Positions 49,556 to 59,711 of a stretch of DNA of 64,000 nt are shown piece after piece. Both the position numbers and the translations under genes were made by a program. The stretch is from NCBI GenBank assembly GCA_963744275.1, contig CAVUSX010000021.1, positions 310,001-374,000 on the forward strand, in the 5' to 3' direction. The first letter of the stretch is position 1. Every line of letters starts with the position of its first letter. The notes beneath the pieces were generated by a model that did no database searches, had not been told where the DNA came from, and saw nothing but the letters and a program-made list of their open reading frames with translations. The DNA is from VAZQ01 sp963744275. GTDB taxonomy: Bacteria; Pseudomonadota; Alphaproteobacteria; Rhizobiales; Xanthobacteraceae.

Positions 49556-50966
49556 CTACAGGGGTAACCGCTCCATCCGGCTCCAGGCGGTAGGCTCGCG
49601 CTCCAGCTCGCCGAGAAAGCGGCCGGCCCAGTGCTGAATGTCGTTTTGCGAGAGCGCTTTGAAGAGCGAGCTCTGCCGCTCGCGGCGCTCGTCCAGCGAC
49701 ATCGACAGCGCCTGCCCGATCGCAGCCGCCACGCTGTCGGGATCATAGGGATTGACCAGCAGGGCCGCCTTGATTCGTGCGCCGCGCCGGCAAAACGCGA
49801 CAGGATGAGCACACCCGGATCATCGGGATTTTGCGACGCGACATATTCCTTGGCGACGAGGTTCATGCCGTCGCGAAGCGGGGTCACCAGCCCGACGCGC
49901 GCGGCGCGATAGAGCCCGGCGAGCGTGGAGCGGCATAGGCGCGGTTGACGTAGCGGATCGGCGTCCAGTCCGCCTCCCCGAAGGCACCGTTGATGCGTCC
50001 CGCAGCCGCGCCGATCTCCCGCTCTATGTCGGCATATTCCGGGATCTCGGTCCGGCTCTTGGGCGCGATCTGCAGATAGGTCACCTTGCCCCGCCATTCC
50101 GGCTGCGTCCGCAGGAAGCGTTCGAACGCCGAAAGCCGATGCGCGATCCCTTTCGAGTAATCGAGGCGATCGACCCCGATGATGAGCGCGCGGCCGACCA
50201 GGCTCTCGAGCACGCGCTGGACGAACGGCAATCGCTCCGAACGCTGGGCGAGACGGGCGAAGGCCGCGGTCTCGATGCCGACCGGAAAGACGTCGATCCG
50301 CATCGTCCGCTCGCCGATCCTGAAATTAAAATCATGACTGTGCAGGCCGCATTCGCGCGTCAGGTAGCGGCTGAAATTGAAGGCGTCGTCGCCGGTCTGA
50401 AAGCCGACGAGGTCGTATTCGCAGAGCGATGGAATGAGACGCTCGTGGTTGGGCAACGCGGTCAGCATCTCCGGCGGCGGGCACGGGATATGAAGGAAGA
50501 AACCGATGCGGTTCTTGTGGCCGCGCTCGCGCAGCGCCTTGGCGAGCGGCAGCAGGTGATAATCATGCACCCACACCAGATCCTCCGGCGCCGAGCACCT
50601 CGTGCAGCTCGCGCGCGAAGTGATCATTGACACGCAAATAGCCGCTCAAATCGCGGCGCGAGAACTCGGCAAGGTCGACGCGATAGTGCAGGATCGGCCA
50701 CAGCACGCGATTGGCAAAGCCGTTGTAGTATTCCTTGTGGTCCTCCTTCGAGAGGTCGAGCGGTGATGTAGGTGACCTGGTCGTGCACGACCTCCTGTGT
50801 TGCGAATCTTGGTGCGCGTAGTGACCTTCCCGCTCCAACCGAACCAGATGCCGGGCCTGTCCTTGAACGCCGCGTTCACAGCCACTTCGAGCCCGCCGGC
50901 GCGTTGCGCTGCGTTCTTCTCGGGGATGGCGACTCTATTCGAGACGATGACGAGCTGCGCCAACAA
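49556..50966 (-). CDS. otsA: Trehalose-6-phosphate synthase OtsA (several frameshifts)
   Basis: About 468 residues after repair, GT20 family. From TTG 50966 (GGAGG just upstream): LVIVSNRVAIP, AGGLEVAVNAAFKDRPGIWFGWSG, DHKEYYNGFANRVLWPILHYR, DLVWVHDYHLLPLA, VGIETAAFARLAQRSERLPF, VDRLDYSKGIAHRLSAFERF and TPLRDGMNLVAKEYVASQ are all canonical UDP-glucose/glucose-6-phosphate-binding sequences. Breaks lie near 50795, 50761, 50590, 49932 and 49780. Makes trehalose-6-phosphate, usually for osmotic protection; no otsB is adjacent. Divergent from glgP. Confidence 0.9.
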
Positions 50967-51434
50967 CCGATCCTCCGAGCTCCGCGACAGCTTGATCGCG
51001 GCTAGGATCAACCTAGAGCGGATTTCGATCAACCGGAATCGCACGTAGGGTGGGCAAAGGCGCTCATCAGGGCGTTTACGCCCGTCTTCGACGGGCTATG
51101 GCGCCGTGCCCACGCGAAGTCTCTCGGCAGATCGCGCTGCTCCGCGTGGGCACGGCGGACCCGGCACAGTGCATCAATCGAAATCTCGCGGCCGCCTTTG
51201 CCCACCCTACAGCGCTCCGCGACAACCTTATCGCGGTCGGGAACAACCTAGTCCGGGAACAATTCTCTGGGAAGCTCCCGCAGCGCGCCCGATTCTCGAT
51301 AAATCGCCTTCGAAGACCGCTGCTCGTCGATACGCCGGGCGGGCCCTGCGGCCGCAGCCGGAAGGGTTGTGCGCGCAAGGGCATTGGGCCAAGGTGGCCG
51401 ATCGAATCAGGATCGCGAGAGGTGAGAGGCGATA
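50967..51434. other. Spacer between otsA and glgP with family C repeat
   Basis: The two sugar genes diverge across 468 bases. 51045-51210 is a family C palindrome. The rest contains a twice-repeated phrase (CTCCGCGACA near 50982 and 51215). Promoters for both genes must lie here, but I see no convincing boxes. Confidence 0.5.
51045..51210. repeat. Palindromic repeat, family C
   Basis: Opens GTAGGGTGGGCAAAGGCG and closes GCCTTTGCCCACCCTAC. The core holds GGGCGTTTACGCCCGTCTTC, shared with a family B copy at 42.7 kb. Confidence 0.75.
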
Positions 51435-53906
51435 GTGCACCAATACCAATCCTCGTCGCAATCGACGCGGACCACGGACATCAAGGAGCTTCGCGCGGCG
51501 ATCCTGGGAAAGCTGACTTATGCGGCCGGCAAGGACGTGTCGAGCGCCAGTGACCTCGACTGGTTTGTGGCGACGGCCCTTGCGGCACGCGATCAGATCA
51601 TCGACGGCTGGCTGGATTCGACCCGCCGCGCCGAGGCTGGACAGGGAAAGCGCGTCTACTATCTCTCCATCGAATATCTCATTGGACGTGTGCTCTTCGA
51701 CGCACTGACCAATCTCGGCCTGATGGAGCCGGCGCGCGAGGCGCTCGCGAGCTTCGGCGTCGATCTCGACCGGTTGCGCACGCTGGAGCCGGACGCCGGG
51801 CTCGGAAACGGCGGCCTGGGCCGGCTCGCAGCCTGCTTCATGGACAGCATGGCCAGCCTGGGCTTGCCCGCTTACGGCTACGGCATCCGCTACCAGCAGG
51901 GCCTGTTCAAGCAGGAAATCCGCGATGGTTGGCAACACGAGCTGCCTGATGACTGGCTCGCGTACGGCAACCCTTGGGAGTTTGCCCGGCCGGAGGTGAG
52001 CTATCCGGTCGGGTTCGGCGGAACGGTCGAGTATGTCGGTGGCAGCGCCGATACCGCCCGGGGCATTTGGTACCCGGCCGAGACCGTGCTTGCCACGGCT
52101 TATGACACTCCGATCGTCGGCTGGCGTCGACGGCACGTCAACACGCTGCGTTTGTGGTCGGCGCGCGCGACCGATGCCGTTCAGCTCAAGCCGTTCAACC
52201 CCGCGGAGGTCGTCGATTTGGTGGCGGCGCGCGCGCAAGCAGAGGCCATCTGCCGGGTGCTTTACCCCAGCACGGCGACGCTGGCGGGAGAGGAATTGCG
52301 CCTGCGCCAGGAGTATTTTTTCACCTCGGCGTCCCTGCAGGACATTCTGCGCAGGCACCTCGCGCAATACGAGACATTGGCTTCGCTTCCGGACAAGGCG
52401 GCCATCCAGCTCAACGACACCCATCCCGCGATCGCGGTCGCCGAGCTGATGCGTATCCTGGTGGATGAGCACGATTTCCCCTGGCCGGATGCATGGAGCA
52501 TCACCACCAGAACGCTGAACTACACGAACCATACATTGATGCCCGAGGCGCTCGAAAGCTGGCCGGCATCGCTGCTGAACAGGCTTTTGCCGCGCCATCT
52601 TCAGATCATTTATCTGATCAACTGGTTTCATCTGGGCGGACTGGCCGAGCGCGGGATGACCGACCGCGCGATGATCTCGTCGGTCTCGCTCATCGATGAA
52701 AGCGCCGACAAGCGCGTGCGGATGGGCCACCTCGCCTTCGTGGGCGCGCACAAGGTCAATGGCGTCTCCGCCCTGCATACGGAGCTGATGCGGCGCACGA
52801 TCTTTCGCGGGCTCGACGCGGACAATCCCGGCAAGATCGTCAACAAGACGAACGGCATCAGTTTCCGCCGTTGGCTGCATCAGGCCAATCCGGGCCTCAC
52901 ATCGCTGCTGACCGAGGTCCTCGGCAAGCGGGTGTGCGACGATACCGATGCGTTGCGGGAGCTCGAGCGCCATGCCGGCGCCTCCGGCGCTGGCGCCTCC
53001 GGTCTTGTCGGCCGTTTTGCCGAAACGCGGCTGCGAAACAAAATGGCGCTCGCCCAACGCGTGCGGACGTCGACCGGAATTGCGGTCGATCCATCGGCAC
53101 TCTTCGACGTGCACATCAAGCGCATTCATGAATACAAACGCCAGCTTCTCAATATTCTCGAGACGATTGCTCTCTTTCAGGCCATTCGCGCCCGGCCGTC
53201 CGAGGATTGGACATCACGGGTGAAAATCTTCGCCGGCAAGGCAGCCTCCGACTACACCCGCGCGAAGCTCATCATCAAGCTCGCGCACGATGTCGGACGG
53301 ACGGTCAATTCAGACCCGATCGTCGGGCATCGGCTCAAGCTGGCGTTTCTCCCGGACTACAACGTCAGCCTCGCAGAGCAGATCATTCCGGCGGCGGATC
53401 TTTCCGAGCAGATTTCCACCGCCGGCATGGAGGCTTCCGGGACCGGCAACATGAAGCTCGCCTTGAATGGCGCGCTCACCATCGGCACGCTCGACGGAGC
53501 CAATATCGAGATGCGCGAGCAGGTGGGGGCGGAGAATTTCTTCATCTTCGGGCTGACCGCGAGCGAGGTCGAAGAAGACGCCGCGCGCGATCGACCGGGC
53601 GCGAGGCCGCGGAGATCTGCCCGCGGCTCGCGGCCGTCATCGAAAGCATTGCGTCGGGGACGTTCTCGCCCGAGGCGCCCGATCGATTTCGCGACCTGGT
53701 CGACGCGTTGCTGGACTTCGACCCGTTCATGGTCGCGGCCGACTTCGACGCCTACTGGACCGCTCAACGCGCCGTCGACAACCTGTGGAAGCAGCCCGAA
53801 TGCCTGGTGGCGCGCCTCCATCACGACGACAGCCCGAATGGGCTGGTTCTCCTCAGACCGAACGATCCACGAATACGCAGACGAGATATGGAATGTCGCC
53901 AGCTGA
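51435..53906 (+). CDS. glgP: Glycogen/starch/alpha-glucan phosphorylase (two frame-break regions near the end)
   Basis: About 822 residues from GTG 51435. GT35 features: YYLSIEYLIGRVL, LGNGGLGRLAACFMDSMASL, QLNDTHPAIAVAELMRIL, FDVHIKRIHEYKRQLLN and the PLP-Lys in GTGNMKLALNGALTIGTLDG. It releases glucose-1-phosphate from glycogen or maltodextrin. Near 53585 the frame shifts (likely two extra bases) and at about 53798 it shifts back (CCCGAAT), after which MGWFSSDRTIHEYADEIW is the normal ending. Paired head-to-head with otsA, linking glycogen and trehalose metabolism. Confidence 0.92.
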   Translation: MHQYQSSSQSTRTTDIKELRAAILGKLTYAAGKDVSSASDLDWFVATALAARDQIIDGWLDSTRRAEAGQGKRVYYLSIEYLIGRVLFDALTNLGLMEPAREALASFGVDLDRLRTLEPDAGLGNGGLGRLAACFMDSMASLGLPAYGYGIRYQQGLFKQEIRDGWQHELPDDWLAYGNPWEFARPEVSYPVGFGGTVEYVGGSADTARGIWYPAETVLATAYDTPIVGWRRRHVNTLRLWSARATDAVQLKPFNPAEVVDLVAARAQAEAICRVLYPSTATLAGEELRLRQEYFFTSASLQDILRRHLAQYETLASLPDKAAIQLNDTHPAIAVAELMRILVDEHDFPWPDAWSITTRTLNYTNHTLMPEALESWPASLLNRLLPRHLQIIYLINWFHLGGLAERGMTDRAMISSVSLIDESADKRVRMGHLAFVGAHKVNGVSALHTELMRRTIFRGLDADNPGKIVNKTNGISFRRWLHQANPGLTSLLTEVLGKRVCDDTDALRELERHAGASGAGASGLVGRFAETRLRNKMALAQRVRTSTGIAVDPSALFDVHIKRIHEYKRQLLNILETIALFQAIRARPSEDWTSRVKIFAGKAASDYTRAKLIIKLAHDVGRTVNSDPIVGHRLKLAFLPDYNVSLAEQIIPAADLSEQISTAGMEASGTGNMKLALNGALTIGTLDGANIEMREQVGAENFFIFGLTASEVEEDAARDRPGARPRRSARGSRPSSKALRRGRSRPRRPIDFATWSTRCWTSTRSWSRPTSTPTGPLNAPSTTCGSSPNAWWRASITTTARMGWFSSDRTIHEYADEIWNVAS

Positions 53907-53980
53907 GCGCCGGTCGGCGGTGATCGCGGGGTAGGGTTGTGGGCGGCTTGGCAGCGAGGCGTTTCCGTCAGCGTTGAAGA

Positions 53981-54012
53981 GATGGGTTTCGCAAGAGCTC
54001 TACCCATCCTAC
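53981..54012. repeat. Partial family B repeat at the group II intron boundary
   Basis: GATGGGTTTCGCAAGAGCTC followed by TACCCATCCTAC is one arm of family B. The outer group II intron begins just to its right (on the minus strand this is its 3' side). Confidence 0.65.
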
Positions 54013-54628
54013 AGCACCCGTGAAAGTGGGCCGATAGGGGTCGGGAAGTTCCCTCCCCGCCTCCGAACCGTACGTGCGGTTTTCCCGCATACGGCTCTCC
54101 AGTCGGGAGTTTCCTCATCGGGAGTGTCTCGCGGTCAGCCAGGCTGTGTGAAGTGCGAGCAGCCCGGCTTGAGCGAAGAAGGCGTTGGGCCAGCGTTGGT
54201 GATCGGCCGGATAAGACCGTAGCCGGAACGCTTTTCCTGCTTACGCAGGAGAGGAGCGTAGCCGTCTGCGGATGAACTTGTGGAGCGCTGGAGAAGGTGC
54301 CGGGATGGGCGTGCTTGAAGTAGCCGAACCAGCCGCGCAGCAGTACGGATTGAGATCGAGCGACGATGCACGCGAGGCTGTCGCCGCGTGTGCGTTTCGT
54401 CTTCACCGGGATACGATCCTTGAGGCGTGGTCAGGCTCTTCTTGCGGACGAAGACGCTGGCCGGCCTCGAAGCGGTAGCCGAGGAAGTCGAAGCCCTGCC
54501 TCGGCGTGTGCGGCAGTCGCCGAGATGAGTCTTGTGCGGATGCAGACGCAGGCAGTTTCGTTGACGAAGGCGCGAACGTCGGCGAGAGCGGCTTCGGCCT
54601 CTTCGCGGGTCTGGCACAGGACCACGAG

Positions 54629-56477
54629 GTGAGTGGCGCGGAGGAATTTCACCGCCGCGCTCTCGCAGAACCGGACGTGAGACTCGCGCCTCATCCGGCT
54701 CCCATTGTTCGGCCGCGTCCATGCAGAAGACGCCAGTGAGCGAACAGATCCGGCTGACGACGCGCGATGCGCTCCAGCCAGTGATGTGATCGTCGCTTGA
54801 TGCCTCTTCAAGGACTTGAACTTCCGATGAGCCCATCGCGCCAGGATGCGGTCGATGTGCCGAAGGGTCGGGTAAAGAGCCGACTTGTAGAAACGGCCAT
54901 AATAGTTGATCCAGCCGCGGATATGAGCGTTGAACATCCGCGCCAGATCATCAAGCGACTTGTCGCTGCGCTCATGGAGCGTCCAGCGGCGAACAGTCTG
55001 CCGGATCGACTTTGAGAGCTTTGTCGCTGACCGCTGGACTGAACGAGACGCCGAACCCATTCCATCGGCGCGATAACCTCGGCCTGAAAAGTATAGCCGA
55101 GGAAATCGAACTTGTGGTCAGGATAGTCTCCGCGTCGGTCATCATCCTTGCAATAGACGATCTTTGTCTTCTCAGGATGAAGCGTCAGCCCGCATTCAGC
55201 GAACCGTTTCTCAAGCGATGCACGCAACGTCCTCGCCTGCTCCTCACTGCGACAATGGCAGATAACATCATCGGCATAACGCTCGAACGGGATAGTCCGG
55301 ATGGTTCCGGCGCATCCACATGTCGAACGTATAATGCAGAAAGAGATTGACAGGAGGGGGCTGATGACCCCGCCCTGTGGCGTCCTCGTTCTCTTGCGAT
55401 GAGGCTTCCATCCGCCATCTGTATCAGGTGCTTTCAGCCATCGCTCGATGTACAAAAGCACCCACGGGCAATCAGTATGTTTGCGGACTGCACGCATCAA
55501 CAGATTGGAATCGATGCTGTCGAAGAAGGTCTTGATATCAAAATCGAGAACCTACGGCATAGCGCCAGCATCGCTGCCGCGCCACCCGACCGCATCGAGC
55601 GCCGATTTGCTGGGTCGATATCCATAGGAGTCATCGTGGAAGTAAGGCTCCACGAGAGGCTCCAGGAACCGCTTGACCACCGTCTGGGCGATGCGGTCGG
55701 CGACTGTGGGAATCCGAAGTGGCCGCGTCCTGCCATCTCCTTCGGTATGTCGACCCTTCGCACCGGCGGCGGATAATAACTGCCCGACGACATCCGATTC
55801 CAGAGCTTGTAGAGGTTGTTCGAAAGATCAGCCTCGAAGTCCGCAATCGATTGACCGTCGACGCCTGCCGCATCCTTGGTTGGCTCTAACCCGCTTGTAG
55901 GCTTCCCATACTTCCCTTTTCGGAATGTCGAACGGCTTTGCTCTATCCATGAGGTTCCTCCCATTGCTGGTTGACTCGGGCGAGAGCTGAACAACGCAAC
56001 CCCTTCGGTCCAGCCCCATTACAGAGCCTTCAACCCTAATACGGGTTGCTCCGTCCCTGTGCTCCGCTTCGGTACTCTCATCCTTATGGGGGCCTCCCAT
56101 TTGGATTTCTCCCTTAGCATCGGGGCGACAGGTTCCCACGTTCCGTGCAAGAGCCAGCTCAGCTTCACGCCGCCTTCATGCCGGATGTCGTCCGGGCAGC
56201 AATGAGGCCGTCCCCCGGACTTGTCCCGGGTTAACGACTTCTCCCCGGTTTTGACATCGTCTATACGCTTTCGACACGTCATCAGCGGTTTGCTCGCGCT
56301 CGTCTCTCTGAGCCATACCTGACGGGATCAAGTCCCGCCTTTTCCGCAACGCTCACCACAGGCTTTTGACGACGCAGCTTGCGGTGGTTTGAAGCCTGCC
56401 CCTGACGGCCGGCTCCGGAGGACCTACCTCATCTCTCACACAGTTCCGCACCTCTGCGTGGTGCGTTCGTGGCACAC
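54629..56477 (-). mobile_element. Inner group II intron inserted at the YADD motif of the outer intron's RT
   Basis: Minus strand, about 1.85 kb. The 5' end reads GTGTGCC (GUGYG-type) directly after GTGCGCTACGCCGACGACT of the host gene; the 3' end is ...CCACTCAC before CTCGTGGTCC, where the host RT resumes. Domain V is at 54669-54702: GAGCCGGATGAGGCGCGAGT then CTCACGTCCGGTTC, followed by a domain VI hairpin with a likely branch-point A. 55951-56477 is the domain I-III RNA. The junction is off by one base for restoring the host frame, which may be a sequence error. Confidence 0.8.
54692..55950 (-). pseudogene. ltrA: Group II intron reverse transcriptase/maturase (LtrA-like), frameshifted
   Basis: Start ATG 55950 with GGGAGGAACCTC upstream (MDRAKPFDIPKREVWEAYKR). 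RT blocks across several frames: VDGQSIADFEADLSNNLYKL, TPQGGVISPLLS, FERYADDVICHCRSEEQART with the catalytic YADD at 55264-55278, HPEKTKIVYCKDDDR. The maturase domain is ARMFNAHIRGWINYYGRFYK and the end is HWRLLHGRGRTMGAG, stop at 54692. At least five frame breaks; given the general error pattern in this window the protein may be intact in the living cell. Frame breaks also in the C-terminal DNA-binding part. Confidence 0.8.
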
Positions 56478-57540
56478 AGTCGTCGGCGTAGCGCACATCG
56501 ATATCGCGGATGTTTTAGCGTCATAGATTTGTAGTAGGGTTTATTATGCATTTGCGGTTCCTCGTGGTGTTATGCGGTGTTGCAAGATGTTTGCGTAAGT
56601 TAGTGCGCATCAGGTGAGAATGTGTTATCACTGATTGCTTTCGACTTGTTGCATCAACGCTTGTGCGAGATGTTGTCGAAGTATCTCTGTATGTGGTATC
56701 TACTACGAAGGTGTGTTTTTCCTCGATTAGTTGTGTTACTCGCGCAGCGCGTCTCGGCAGCGAGTGCGACGGAAGTTGTATCTCGTCGTACATAATGTCG
56801 CTCGAAGATCGTTTAGAGTACGAATTTCACGCTGTCTGAACGATGTGTTTTTTGACTGTGAGTATCTTTAGCGATGCGTCTTGCTATCGCTTTTCGAGAT
56901 ATCGACTGCTTGACTGGCTGCGTATGATATCTTCCTCTTGCAGCGCGTTTGCTAGCTCGTTCATGTATATCTCCTTATGTGCCGCGAACCGCTCGAGGCT
57001 TTGTCCATCCACGTACGCCACGCCGTCGTTGGACCGGACCTTGCTCCAGGCCGCCTCCAGCGTGTCGGGCGCATTTACCTTGTCCATCAAACTGTATTAA
57101 CTATCTCCTTTGACGCTGTTCTCCAGCGCCGACACCATGCGTTCCGTCCAGACCGAGCTTCCACCCACGACCAGTCGCGGGCTTCTGCACCTCGTTTAGC
57201 CCTCGCGGGCACTGCCGATGCTGTCGCTTGCTTCATTCCGTTCGTCCCGCATCCACCTTCCTACCCACCTTCCCTCGGCGCGGCTTTGCGTCCGCGCTTT
57301 CCGTGGCTCCTCACCACTGCGGTACTACGCGGCCTCTGCCTCCTGCCTGGCTCTCGCAAGCCCGACAGCTCTCTCCGCTTACCCTGCACTGCCTTCCGGG
57401 CATCCCGTCCCCAACCACGTCGTGCGCTCGGACGTCGCTTTGCCAGTCACCTCAGCGCGTCCGACCGGTCCGGCTTCGCCATCCATGAGCGGCTCGCCGC
57501 TACACGCCGCCGAATGTTGTCATTACGGTGTGTTGTTGTG

Positions 57541-57729
57541 TCCACGTAGGGAGATTGTTGTTATGTGATTGATATGGATGGATAATGTAATGAATAGAGC
57601 ATCATGGCCGGGGTCTCCCCCGGCCATCCACGTCTTTGTTTGCTTCCCCACAATAAAGACGTAGATGCCCGGCGGCTGCCGGGCATGACGATGATTGTTG
57701 CGTGGGCCCCTCCCCTGCACTCCTTCAGC
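57541..57729. other. Spacer with two short palindromes
   Basis: ATGGCCGGGG/CCCCGGCCAT (57603-57627) and GATGCCCGGC/GCCGGGCAT (57664-57688) with a T/A-rich segment before them. Possible terminators for the DUF1236 gene or small repeats; no gene. Confidence 0.45.
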
Positions 57730-58560
57730 TCAGGGCGCTATCGCGGCCACGATCAGGCTGGTGGCCGGGTCGACCAGATAGACCCGGTTGTCGATGACGG
57801 CGTAGCTGTAGGGCGCCGCCGCCGGGATGCGGGCCGCCACCGGCTGCGGCACCGCGAGGAGCGGCACGCTTTGCGGGATGCGGGCGCCGACCATGAGCGG
57901 AACGATGTCCGGGCGGTAGACCGGGCGATACGGGTCGCGAACCACCTGGTCGTGATAGGGGTCGTACGCATAGGCGTCATAGGCCGCGTCGGGCCCATAG
58001 GCCGCGTCCGCGGGATAGACGGCGGGAGGCGGCGGCGCGTAGGCATCCGCGGGCGGCGCGACCGCAACCGGCGCCGGGTAGACCTCGCGCTGCACGACGG
58101 TACGATAGATGACTTGGCGCTGCGCCGGGCTGAGCACCAGCGCCGGCTCGCTCGGTGGCGTCACCACGGTGCGGGTGACGGTGCGGCGGGTTTCGGTGCG
58201 GGCCGAATGGGTCGCGGTGCGGGTGCGGGCGGGCGCCGTGGTGGCCCGGCTGGTGGTCACGCGCCGGGTGGTCAGCGCCGGAGCGGCGGGCTCGACATAT
58301 TGCGGCTCGACCGTCTCGGTGGCGACCGGTCCGTACGCCACCGGCGGGGGCGCATAGACGCTCACGCCGGGTTCCGGCGAAAGGATGCGCCGGGTGACCG
58401 CCGTTCCGTTGGGTCCCTGGGTGACCACGGTCTCGACCGGCTCGCTGGTGATCTGGCGGCTGACGGCCGTTTGGGCCTGGGCGGCCGCGGCGCCGGATGC
58501 GAGCGCCAAGCCGAGCGCGATCGCGCCAATTCCACGGGGTGTTGTGCCAATGGGTCTCAT
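57730..58560 (-). CDS. Secreted DUF1236 domain protein
   Basis: 276 residues from ATG 58560, with CAGGAGG upstream. Signal peptide (AIALGLALASGAAAAQA), then a Thr/Arg/Pro-rich and Ala/Tyr-rich low-complexity middle (TRRVTTSRATTAPARTRT, DAYAPPPPAVYPADAAYG). The C-terminus RIPAAAPYSYAVIDNRVYLV and VDPATSLIVAAIAP is the DUF1236 domain. Probably a periplasmic or outer-membrane-associated protein of unknown role, common in Bradyrhizobiaceae. Confidence 0.8.
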   Translation of the reverse strand: MRPIGTTPRGIGAIALGLALASGAAAAQAQTAVSRQITSEPVETVVTQGPNGTAVTRRILSPEPGVSVYAPPPVAYGPVATETVEPQYVEPAAPALTTRRVTTSRATTAPARTRTATHSARTETRRTVTRTVVTPPSEPALVLSPAQRQVIYRTVVQREVYPAPVAVAPPADAYAPPPPAVYPADAAYGPDAAYDAYAYDPYHDQVVRDPYRPVYRPDIVPLMVGARIPQSVPLLAVPQPVAARIPAAAPYSYAVIDNRVYLVDPATSLIVAAIAP

Positions 58561-58796
58561 TGCAAAGCCTCCTGTTTTCGCCAAGCAATGGCCCAACGCG
58601 GCTCCGGAGGCCCGGTTCCGGGTCGCCCGCGCGAGCGACTTTCGCGCCTGATGGGGCGAAAATGCGGTCGCGATGCCGGCGGTAAAGTCGCACCCGCCGG
58701 GACCCCGGTGAGCGGGTTGGAGATTGTGGCGGAACCGGGTCAGGGTTAGCATTGGCTGAGGGGTCGGCATCGCCTAAGACAAATCCGGAGGGTGCG

Positions 58797-59708
58797 ATGA
58801 ACTATTGGCTTCGAATGGTGCTGGCGGCCGGGAGCTTGGCGGTGCTGCAGGCCGCTGCCTTCGCGCAAACAGGCCCGCGCGCGTCGCCCGGATTGCAGCA
58901 GCCGCAGCTGCGCGATGACGAGCAGATCATGCCGTCCCAGATCGTGCCCGCCCCTGCGGCCAAACCGAAGGTGGCGGCCAAGCCGAAACCGAAACCGGCC
59001 CCCGCCCCGACCGCAGATACCGACACCGACAACAATCCGCCGGCCGCGCCTGCCGCCCCCGCCAAACCAAAAAAGCTGGCCGCCAAGCCGCCGGCCGCTG
59101 CCGATACCGATACCGAGCCGAATGACCCGGCTGCGCCCGCCAAGCCGGCGCCGCCACCCAAACCGGCGGAGTCGGCCCGCCTGGTCACCTGCAGCGGGGC
59201 CTTCGCGAAGAATTCCGGCCACCTGCGGCTCGCCCAGGCCTACGGGGTGCACAATGTCGAGTTCACCCAGGTGAGCGGCGACGACGGCTCGACCCTGATG
59301 GCCTCGGTGCTGTTTCCCACCGATCCGAAACGGCGCCTGGAGGTGTTGTGGGACGACGATAACGAGCGCGCCGGGACCCGCATGATGGTGATCGACGGAC
59401 AATCCACCTGGACGGCCTACAAGGGGATTCACCTCGGCCTGCCGCTGGCGGCGCTGGAGAAGCTGAACGGCAAGCCGTTCAAGCTCATGGGCTTCGAGAA
59501 GGGCGGCATGGCCGCGGTCACCGATTGGAACGGCGGCGCGCTCGGCCTGCTCACCGACGGCTGCAAGGTCGAGGTCCAGCTCAAGCCGGACCCGAAGGCT
59601 GCGGCCGCCACGCTCGAGGCCGCCGCCAGCACCACCGAGTTCGCCTCCAACGATCCCGCCATCAAGGCCGCCAAGCCGACCATCGGCGAGATTATTGTGG
59701 GGTACTGA
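58797..59708 (+). CDS. Secreted hypothetical protein with Lys/Pro/Ala linker
   Basis: 303 residues from ATG 58797, with GGAGGGTGCG upstream. Signal peptide (MVLAAGSLAVLQAAAFAQ), a long linker with repeats of AAKPK/PAAPAKP and DTDT, then a globular domain of about 165 residues starting LVTCSGAFAKNSGHLRLAQA with two Cys (CSG, DGCKVEV). I do not recognise the domain; related proteins occur in Hyphomicrobiales. Confidence 0.75.
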   Translation: MNYWLRMVLAAGSLAVLQAAAFAQTGPRASPGLQQPQLRDDEQIMPSQIVPAPAAKPKVAAKPKPKPAPAPTADTDTDNNPPAAPAAPAKPKKLAAKPPAAADTDTEPNDPAAPAKPAPPPKPAESARLVTCSGAFAKNSGHLRLAQAYGVHNVEFTQVSGDDGSTLMASVLFPTDPKRRLEVLWDDDNERAGTRMMVIDGQSTWTAYKGIHLGLPLAALEKLNGKPFKLMGFEKGGMAAVTDWNGGALGLLTDGCKVEVQLKPDPKAAAATLEAAASTTEFASNDPAIKAAKPTIGEIIVGY

Positions 59709-59711
59709 AAG

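Larger units (their letters stand above)
54115..57087 (-). pseudogene. Reverse transcriptase/maturase of the outer intron, split and degraded
   Basis: Starts MDKVNAPDTLEAAWSKVRSN at 57087 (YVDGQSLERFAAHKEIY follows) and soon loses similarity. 56520-56800 retains faint RT sequence (ARVTQLIEE, HTFVVD) with large parts missing. VRYADD is reached at 56478-56495, where the second intron is inserted. The gene resumes at about 54628 (VVLCQTREEAEAALADVRAF) and shows maturase sequence in several frames (LRGWFGYFKHAHPGTF) to the stop at 54115. Many frame breaks plus missing RT blocks mean it is dead. Confidence 0.75.
54020..57545 (-). mobile_element. Outer group II intron, decayed, interrupted by a second intron
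   Basis: Minus strand. Domain V is recognisable at 54065-54097: GAGCCGTATGCGG, a GAAA-type loop and CCGCACGTACGGTTC, followed by a short domain VI-like hairpin. Its reverse transcriptase starts at 57087 and ends at 54115. 57110-57540 holds the 5' structured RNA (domains I-III) with no gene. The 5' boundary is approximate (GTGGA at 57545). Compact domain V/VI sequence is like bacterial class C introns, which insert next to hairpins, fitting its position against a family B repeat. Confidence 0.75.

Noticed and set aside
54060..54260. A bacterial gene encoded on the + strand beside glgP
   Set aside because: The stretch is the domain V/VI and maturase tail of a group II intron on the minus strand.
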